Source: Brachionus koreanus
Lineage: Eukaryota > Rotifera > Eurotatoria > Ploima > Brachionidae
DNA: 13,206 bases
Direction of reading: 5' to 3'
Assembly: GCA_016987375.1 (NCBI GenBank)
Contig: PJRA01000498.1
Span: forward strand, 438,223-451,428
This document shows positions 7,500 to 13,206 of the stretch, in pieces (position 1 is the first letter of the stretch; every line of letters begins with the position of its first letter). Both the position numbers and the translations under genes were made by a program. The notes beneath the pieces are model-generated. The model was not told the DNA's origin and ran no database searches. It saw nothing but the letters and a program-made list of their open reading frames with translations.

Positions 7500-7598
7500 T
7501 GCTAGGGCTATATTTCTGACGCTGCATTACGGTCATCGCTGTGGCCAAATCTTTAACTGTAGCAGCTAAATCAATGTTGCTCGAACTTTGTTTGAGTA
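7500..7598 (-). other. Possible exon of an unidentified gene
   Basis: A local GC-richer block. On the minus strand a good acceptor (AATTTTTAG) precedes 7598, and the frame then reads LKQSSSNIDLAATVKDLATA and MTVMQRQKYSP, with ordinary protein composition. It then runs into AT-rich, probably intronic sequence, with the frame closing at 7390. A donor-like GTAATG lies inside. No neighbouring exon can be identified and no family is recognised. The plus strand is also partly open, so this is tentative. Confidence 0.3.
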
Positions 7599-7649
7599 CT
7601 AAAAATTATTTTAACCATTAAAATATTTATCAAAAATAGACACATAAAA

Positions 7650-7690
7650 TCAAAAACCTAAAACCTAAAATAACCTAAAATCTAAAAAAA
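7650..7690 (+). repeat. Short imperfect tandem repeat of a CCTAAAA-type unit
   Basis: Four units resembling AACCTAAA occur in a row with small variations. This is a simple-sequence tract with no evident function. Confidence 0.5.
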
Positions 7691-7938
7691 TACTTAGAAC
7701 TAATAATGAAATAATAATGATATTTTTGTCAAGTAATGAATTTTTGTAATAAAATTGAACTGTAATTAGCATTCAAAACCTGATTGAATATTCAAGAAAG
7801 ATTCTATTTTAATTGTTTTTTAAACTTTTTTAACCTAACGAGGCAAAAAACAAAATGAATATTAAAAAGATTATCCTCAAATCTAATAAAACTAAAAAAA
7901 CACTCAAAAACCTTACATTTTCTTTTTACTTTTTTGTA

Positions 7939-8085
7939 ACATCAAGCGCCAAAAAAAAAACTCTTCGAGTTTTGGATGTTAAGAATCTTGAAATAATTTA
8001 AGGAACAGTTTAATGAACCGATGGATAAATCGAAAAGTGGAGGAAAAAAATTCAGATTTTTAGACTTTGCTTCAAAATTTTAATT
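7939..8085 (+). other. Coding-like remnant with an imperfect palindrome
   Basis: Two plus-frame snippets look protein-like: KTLRVLDVKNLEII (from about 7957) and, one frame over, FKEQFNEPMDKSKSGGKKF followed by RFLDFASKF up to a stop near 8083. They are separated by a frameshift, which suggests a decayed gene or transposon. The start overlaps a hairpin with a perfect core, AAAACTC (7957-7963) with GAGTTTT (7967-7973). There is no family match. Confidence 0.25.
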
Positions 8086-8235
8086 ATTTAACTTGAATAT
8101 CATTTAATTTTTTCAAATAATTTGTAATTTAAAAGAACACAGTCATAAATTTTTTAAAAATTTTTTTTTATTTTATAGTGAATTCAATAAAAAATTATGT
8201 GTTAATAAGTTTCTTTAGGCGAGGGCACTAGGATG
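8071..8235 (+). repeat. Diverged dispersed repeat, copy A
   Basis: By eye it aligns with 8888-9066. Shared blocks include the TTTTTTCAAATAA segment and, near the end, AATAAA...TCTTTAGGC. Divergence is high. It is probably an old transposon-related repeat. Confidence 0.35.
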
Positions 8236-8417
8236 AAGATTACTAAAGCAAAAAAAAGGTGAAAATTAAAAATTAGAACATTAACTTTTTTGGGATAATT
8301 TGAAAAAATCAAATGGTGAAACACAAATAAATAAATTTTAGAAATTATTTTTTGAATTTTGCTGTTTGTTTTTTAAATATGAGGAAAAAATAGATTGGGT
8401 ATTTTTGGCCAATTTAA

Positions 8418-8660
8418 AATCTCACGTGGAACTCGAATTCTTTTTCAAGAGATATTCAAAAGCGGCCATTTGTCCTTGAAAATAAAAATGATCCAACAAT
8501 ACCAGAACTAATTCAAATTCAAAAATATATGAAATACAGGCGCAAGAAGCATGGTGACGTTAATAACATTTGTGGTTTAGTTAAATCTTTTTGTAAAATA
8601 TTAAAAAATGACTTTATGTTTTATTCACTGCACTTAATAGTATTTTTATGGTATGATTAA
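8418..8660 (+). pseudogene. Open coding remnant, possibly transposon-derived
   Basis: An 80-codon frame is open between stops and has no early ATG. Its centre reads RPFVLENKNDPTIPELIQIQ followed by KYMKYRRKKHGDVNNICGL. The composition is protein-like and quite unlike the surrounding AT-rich filler. The pattern, an IQ-x-x-KYRRKK helix followed by GDxNN, is reminiscent of linker regions in invertebrate transposase-like proteins. I cannot name the family with confidence. The C-terminal part decays into hydrophobic, AT-rich codons. There is no splice evidence. Confidence 0.35.
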
Positions 8661-8887
8661 CTTTTTCTAAAAAAAAATAAATTAAAGTCTAAGTAACATT
8701 TTATATGATTTAGTAATCTTCATCCAAGGCACTAGCCTGTTTATCAACCTTGAAATTGAATTTTATCATTCTAGTACTTTGGTTTTTGTATTTTTAAAAT
8801 TAAATTAATAAATTAAATAAATCAAAGCTAACTCGTATTATTAAATTCTTTATAATTTAGTTGTTAATTTCAAAGAATCTATCTTCA

Positions 8888-9066
8888 CTGCAAAATTTGA
8901 ATTATTAAACTTAAATACTTGGTTGTTAAATTTTTTCAAATAACATTTAAATCAAAAATACTTTTCAATTTTATAATTCTTTTTTTATATTTTTATCATA
9001 AACAATTAATTTTTATAATGAATTTAATAAATGAATTGATAATCAGTCTCTTTAGGCATGGACGAC
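8888..9066 (+). repeat. Diverged dispersed repeat, copy B
   Basis: The second copy of the element at 8071-8235, in the same orientation, sharing the ATTTTTTCAAATAA block and the terminal TCTTTAGGC. It overlaps an AT-rich ORF (8919-9113) that I do not consider a gene. Confidence 0.35.
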
Positions 9067-9217
9067 AGCTTTTTAATTTTTTTGATGTTAAATTTAAAAA
9101 ATTAATTTTTTAAATCTTCAATCATTTTATTTTTATTTTTGTTATTCTCATTTTTGAATAAATGACCATAATAATTCCTTTTTAGGTTTTGACCTTTGGT
9201 CTTTTTGGTTGAGTTGA

Positions 9218-9250
9218 AATATATATATATACTAGATGGCCCGATGGGTT
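9218..9250. repeat. (AT)n microsatellite followed by ACTAGATGGCCCG
   Basis: About seven AT dinucleotides adjoin a GC-richer ACTAGATGGCCCGATGGG. An AT tract next to such a motif often marks the end of a non-autonomous transposon. No partner end was found here. Confidence 0.35.
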
Positions 9251-9433
9251 TTTTAGAACAATTATTTAAACCCGAAAATTTTTTAGATTTATAGATTTCT
9301 ATTATAGATAAATAAAAAAAATTTTAAACAATTTTTGATTAGTTTTTTAAATTTTTTTCTCTAGACATTAAAGTGGAACTTGATATTTGATTAATATTTT
9401 GATAAATATTCAGTATAATTTGAATCGAATTAG

Positions 9434-9944
9434 ATTTTATTTAATGGACAACATGGTTTTAGACCAGGACATTCTTGTCAAGTAGTCATCCATCAGTATA
9501 TAAGTGTAATAAATAAAGCAAAAGAAAAGAAACTGACAATTGTCTCTTTGTTTATTAATTTTAGAAAAGCATTTGTTGTTATCGATACAAATTTATTACG
9601 TGTCAAACTTATCCATTATGGTTTGAATAATTCTTCTTTGGGTCTTCTTTCTAACTATTCTGAAAATAGATCTCAGATTGTTACAATTTGCATTGAAAAG
9701 TCTAAACCTGTAAAATTAAAAATTGGTGTCCTTAGGGGTCTGTTTTAGGTTCACTGCTTTTTCTCATTTCTTTAAATGATTTACCAATTTATTTAAATAT
9801 TTAAATAACAAAATGTTTGAAAATGATAAGTATCAACAAAAAGTATCTTTGATAAAGACCTCGAATCAGCTTTGATAAAATTAAATGTTATAACAAAAAG
9901 TATAAAAAGATGGTGTATTTTTAACAAAATTGTTATTGTTAAAC
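9434..9944 (+). pseudogene. Non-LTR retrotransposon (LINE) reverse transcriptase fragment
   Basis: From 9434 the frame reads FNGQHGFRPGHSC, then INFRKAFVVIDTNLL, then LLSNYSENRSQIV, matching the central RT fingers and palm of jockey/CR1-like LINEs. The catalytic motif A, normally with Asp (DFxKAFD), here reads N-F-R-K-A-F-V, so the catalytic Asp is lost. A frameshift near 9731-9738 separates GVLRG from VLGSLLFLISLNDLP, the motif usually written QGSxLGPLLF. The YADD block is missing, and a later snippet (DKDLESALIKLN) resembles the region downstream of it. It is therefore truncated, frameshifted and inactive. Confidence 0.82.
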
Positions 9945-10582
9945 TGATCTAATCACAAGAGGGTAATATTTTAGACTCGTGATGCAACTTTAAACTTAAA
10001 TTGTTTCTAATCTATTAAAAACAATAAATTATAAAAATTGAATAAATTGATAATCTTTTTTTAATTAAATTACTTTTCAAAAGTAATGAAAAAAATAATT
10101 TAAATAAATCAAATATTAGCTAAATACTGAGCAAAAAAAAAGAAATTAAAAGTTATATTAAAAAGTAAATAAAAAAATATAATCGAAAACTAAATTCGAT
10201 TAAAATTTTTTTAAATCTATACTTATGATAAAAATAAAAAAATTAAAAAAATATAATTAATAAAATTTGAATACATGTTGAAAATTTTTTTAATTAATTG
10301 CTCACAATTTTTTTTTTAATCAAAAATAAGAAATACTTTGACTTAGAGGGCTAAAATTTAAAGTTCATTTAAAAAAGCCTTTAGATTAAAATTTTCATAA
10401 TTTAAAAGAAATTTAAAGATATTTTAAAATTTTTTATTAATAAATATTTTTAGCAAAATTTGCTACTTAAGCTAAAATTTTCAATATTTTTTTATTTAAC
10501 AAATTATTCAAAAAATTTATTCAAAATTAAAGTTTCAAAGTTTTTCTAAATTTAAATTGAGTTGATCTAATTAAAGAAAAAA
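9945..10582. other. AT-rich spacer
   Basis: Long A and T runs with dense stops in all frames. I see no gene, structure or repeat here that I can support. Confidence 0.5.
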
Positions 10583-10795
10583 ATGCTTTCATGCGCAATT
10601 TGTCAAAATTAGATGAACGAAAATTTATTTTGTTTATTTTGCGCTCGTGGCATTAATGTAATTTTCTGGTCACTATTATCACACACTCCTCAATTGAATC
10701 AATTTACTAATCTTTCTAGAAAATTAGATGGTTTTTTTTGGTGGGTAAGATCTAACATGATTTACAGGTGTAAAAACACTCATAATAGATCTTGA
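10583..10795 (+). pseudogene. Short ORF with two Cys-x2-Cys pairs, interrupted by a stop
   Basis: From ATG 10583 the frame encodes CAIC at residues 4-7, meets a TAG at 10610-10612, and continues from ATG 10613 with CLFC and 60 residues in all to TGA at 10793-10795. The two CxxC pairs on either side of the stop would make a small zinc-binding module if the stop were absent. Near the C-terminus KLDGFFWW and YRCKN recall the DG-x-W-RC region of ISXO2-type transposase proteins, but only weakly. It is probably a decayed transposon or zinc-finger gene. Confidence 0.3.
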
Positions 10796-10948
10796 TATTT
10801 TTCAAGTAGCACTGATAAACACTATTTAAGACTTTAACACTTGATCAAAATCTCCAAAAATAATTAAAAAAAAAAGAAATATAATTTTTTAGATAATCTA
10901 AACCAATAAACTAAATCTAGGTTATAAGTTTTTTTAAAAAATTCAAAA

Positions 10949-11674
10949 ATGGAAGTTACCAATTTACAGCGATTTGATGGCTCTCATGTTACTTTCACAG
11001 AACAAATAAGAGATCAAATCAAAGCTCACGAGATGAAAATAAACACCGAACAAGTCCCAGTTCCAAAAGATCTAAAAGAACTTGTCAGCTTGTTGAGACA
11101 AGTTTTTGCACACGATTATGTGAATGTAGACTACGTGACTAAATTAATTGAGAACTACAAAAGCAACGCAAAAGATTGGCGTCAATATGCCAAATATGAT
11201 CCACACAAGTATACCCGAAATCTGATTGACGAGGGCAATGGTAAATACAATATATTATTGCTTTGTTGGGCCGAGTCTCAGGGTTCGAGTATACATGACC
11301 ACAGCAATGCTCATTGTTTTATGAAGTGTCTGGATGGAGAGCTTTTGGAGACCAAATACGAATGGCCAGATGATTCTCAAGAAAATCAAGAAATGAAAGA
11401 AAGATCCAAAACAGTCATGAAAAAAAATGATGTTTGTTACATTAATGGTAAAGTTGATTACCAAAGATTGATACACATTATTAACTTTTAATCTAATTTA
11501 GATTCGATTGGGCTTCATCGAGTTGAAAATACTTCGCATACTCGACCAAGTATTAGTTTGCATGTTTATATTCCACCCTATTTGGAATGCAAGGGTTTTG
11601 ATCAGCAGACCGGAAAAGCTAGATCTTGTAAAATAACATTCTATAGCAAATTTGGAAACAAAGTTTCCAACTGA
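10949..11674 (+). CDS. CDO1: Cysteine dioxygenase type 1
   Basis: Two exons, 10949-11447 and 11502-11674, are joined across a 54-nt intron (GTAAAG...TAATTTAG). They encode 223 residues. Without splicing the frame stops at 11491 and loses the last conserved cupin strands. The enzyme oxidises cysteine to cysteine sulfinate with O2, the entry to taurine and sulfate formation, in the cytosol. Iron ligands H116, H118 and H172 are present (human 86, 88, 140), as are the Cys-Tyr crosslink pair C123/Y189 (human 93/157), H187, and substrate-binding Y88 and R90. Signatures YTRNLIDEGNGKYN, SSIHDH and GLHRVEN are intact. The N-terminus is about 30 residues longer than the human enzyme. The next in-frame Met is residue 29 and would give a near-standard length, so the true start is open. 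AATAAA lies at 11802-11807. Confidence 0.95.
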
Positions 11675-12206
11675 TTAAAATCAGAATTTGTTTAACAATA
11701 TATTTTGATAAATCAACTTCTAAAAATTTAGATAAAAAATTGCGATAAAAAAAAGTGTAAAAATTTAAAATTTAGCTAACGAAGCTTTTTTTTTCAAATA
11801 TAATAAACTCTTGTCGATCTTTAAATTAGTGTTAAAGATGTGCTAAACTTGAGCTAAATTGATTTGCCAGCTAAATAGATTTTAAAATTGTTAAAAAATT
11901 TCTTTTTTATATTTTTTAAATTAAATAAAATTATTGAAAAAAAAACAGGGGTTGATTTTTTGATCTAAATTTGATTTAAATACTTTCTAATAATATTTTT
12001 TCTTCTCATCAGACATAGCTTGTCACAAAAACAAAGCTTATATAATTATAATTTTCTATTCATCTAGTTGATTAGAAAAGTTAACTAGATGTGAATTTTA
12101 TACTCTCTTTCAGATTTTAAATCAAAGAGTTAAATAATCGTACCTTTTAGTACAGAAAATTCAATGTTTTATTTTCTTAGTTTTAAATTTTTATAAACTT
12201 TAACAG
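11675..12206. other. AT-rich spacer with several acceptor-like sites
   Basis: Contains the AATAAA at 11802-11807 for the cysteine dioxygenase gene. A 9-bp inverted repeat CATCTAGTT/AACTAGATG lies at 12061-12069 and 12083-12091. Three pyrimidine-rich AG sites (ending near 12012, 12113 and 12206) look like plus-strand splice acceptors. I see no coding exon between them. Confidence 0.4.
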
Positions 12207-12361
12207 AAAGGCGACAGCGTATTAATCTGATTCAATTTTATAAAATTCATACTACTAAATACAATCATATCAATTACGATGCAGAGCTTATGAGTTCTGT
12301 GATTAATGAAAGTCCAAGTGGAGGAGTAGGAGAGAAAAACATTGAATGTGCTCGCAGCTAA
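12207..12361 (+). other. Possible terminal exon of an unidentified gene
   Basis: After an acceptor ending AACAG at 12206, a frame runs 51 codons to TAA at 12359-12361. It reads RRQRINLIQFYKIHTTKYNH and ends GGVGEKNIECARS. The composition is protein-like and G+C is raised. AATAAA follows at 12406-12411, 45 nt after the stop, as expected for a last exon. It does not continue cysteine dioxygenase in frame with any convincing donor. The family is not recognised. The antisense frame is also open but lacks an ATG. Confidence 0.4.
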
Positions 12362-12411
12362 CAATATGTGAAACAAGGAAAAACTTTCTATCAAACATAG
12401 AAGTAAATAAA

Positions 12412-13105
12412 TAGAAAAAAGAAGAAAAAAAAATGAAAGTCTATAAGTTTACATTAAAAAAAAGCAGTTTAAAATTCTTTAGTGAGAGAGAGATTTTAAA
12501 ATAAAAAAGAACAAAAATCATGTAATCTTTAATAGCTTTTTCAACTATTGACGGTTTGTCTAGAAAACGAAATCCAGAAAATTTAAAATTAATAAAAACA
12601 AACTAGCAAACTTAATATTTATAAATGGAAAATTGAAAATTTAGATTTTTAAATTAATAAAATAAATGAAAAATGAAGCATAATTATCAATTTTATTGCA
12701 GCATTCAAAAAGGAAAATCATGAAAACAAAAATATCAAAATAGTTTTTTTAAAAAAAAAAATTTTAAAAAACAAAAATTGTTCAATTAAATTTTAGGAAC
12801 TTTTTGGTTTAATAATGAGTGTAGAATAAAAAATGGCACCAAATTAATTTTATCAAAAAAAAGTTTTTAATTTAAGATTAGGCTTTAGATTTTTTTTAAA
12901 TTTTTGTTTTCGATTTGAAGATTTTTTGCCTTCCAATCACCTTTATAAACTTTTAGCTATCAAATTTGCAAAAAAATATTCAATTGATCGTTTTTTTACG
13001 TTTGCTGGATTCAGTTCTTAGGATAGCAACATATCTTATATTTCTTAACATATAATTCTGTACCATATAGGTATAATGAGATCATGCTAAGTCATACTGA
13101 TTATA
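12412..13105. other. AT-rich spacer
   Basis: Mostly A and T runs. There is a short GAGAGAGAG tract at about 12484. I see no gene here. Confidence 0.5.
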
Positions 13106-13206
13106 ACGGGTGATTCATAAGTAAATGGACAAAAATTAAAAGCGAATATCTCAAAAAATAAAAATGATATTAAGTTCTGGTTTTTTTCTGATGTAAATAA
13201 TTTATT
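13106..13206 (+). mobile_element. Putative terminal end of a DNA transposon, running off the window
   Basis: Following a TA, the sequence ACGGGTGATTCATAAGTAAA and then TGGACAAAAATT resembles terminal inverted repeats of Tc1/mariner/IS630-like elements, which often open with a GGGTG-x-x-TCA-x-AAGTA pattern after a TA target. The other end is not in the window, so this is an outline only. Confidence 0.35.

Noticed and set aside
8919..9113. 64-codon plus-strand ORF
   Set aside because: Phe/Ile/Leu/Lys low-complexity product from AT-rich DNA, overlapping a diverged repeat.
11255..11476. Minus-strand ORF inside cysteine dioxygenase
   Set aside because: Antisense shadow of the conserved coding exon.
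12200..12394. Minus-strand ORF of 64 codons
   Set aside because: No ATG start (TTG); the plus-strand reading with acceptor, stop and AATAAA explains the block better.
1..13206. CRISPR array, prokaryotic operon or phage system
   Set aside because: No regularly spaced repeats; introns, an IRE and LINE debris show animal nuclear DNA.

Overview
The window looks like nuclear DNA of a small-genome animal. The sequence is strongly AT-rich (roughly three quarters A+T by eye). Genes are interrupted by very short GT-AG introns (47, 54 and 54 nt inferred here). The recognisable proteins are animal-type: a ferritin heavy chain with a 5' UTR hairpin matching the metazoan iron-responsive element, cysteine dioxygenase, a WD40 propeller and a PAN/apple domain. 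Gene density, tiny introns and transposon debris would fit a monogonont rotifer such as Brachionus. That assignment is inference, not something read directly from the sequence.

Layout. 1-116 is a GC-richer stretch of unknown nature. 117-875 (+) is a broken MULE-type transposase. 938-2131 (-) is a predicted three-exon gene for a Glu/Asn/Gln-rich protein, with a perfect RFX X-box about 74 nt upstream of its start codon. 2300-2410 is a GC-rich island made of four back-to-back small hairpins. 2411-3846 is AT-rich DNA holding a GNRA-capped hairpin (3027-3061) and a possible 37-residue ORF. 3850-4362 (-) is ferritin with its iron-responsive element at 4378-4404. 4440-5428 (-) is a seven-bladed WD40 gene whose first exon encodes a signal peptide. 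It ends only 77 nt before the ferritin start. 5727-6992 (+) is divergently oriented and encodes a secreted protein that reads as a ribosome-inactivating-protein (rRNA N-glycosylase) family domain joined to a PAN/apple domain.

7000-9430 is mostly AT-rich spacer with a 13-bp inverted repeat, one possible minus-strand exon, diverged repeats and transposon-like coding remnants. 9434-9944 (+) is a dead LINE reverse transcriptase fragment. 10583-10795 holds a short cysteine-pair ORF with an in-frame stop. 10949-11674 (+) is a complete two-exon cysteine dioxygenase. 12207-12361 (+) looks like a terminal exon of an unidentified gene followed by an AATAAA. The last 100 bases contain what looks like the end of a DNA transposon.

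Functionally there is no single pathway. The most notable points are the iron-regulated ferritin lying directly behind a WD40 gene, and a WD40/RIP pair that is divergently arranged and predicted secreted on both sides. The X-box marks the Glu-rich gene as a candidate ciliary gene.
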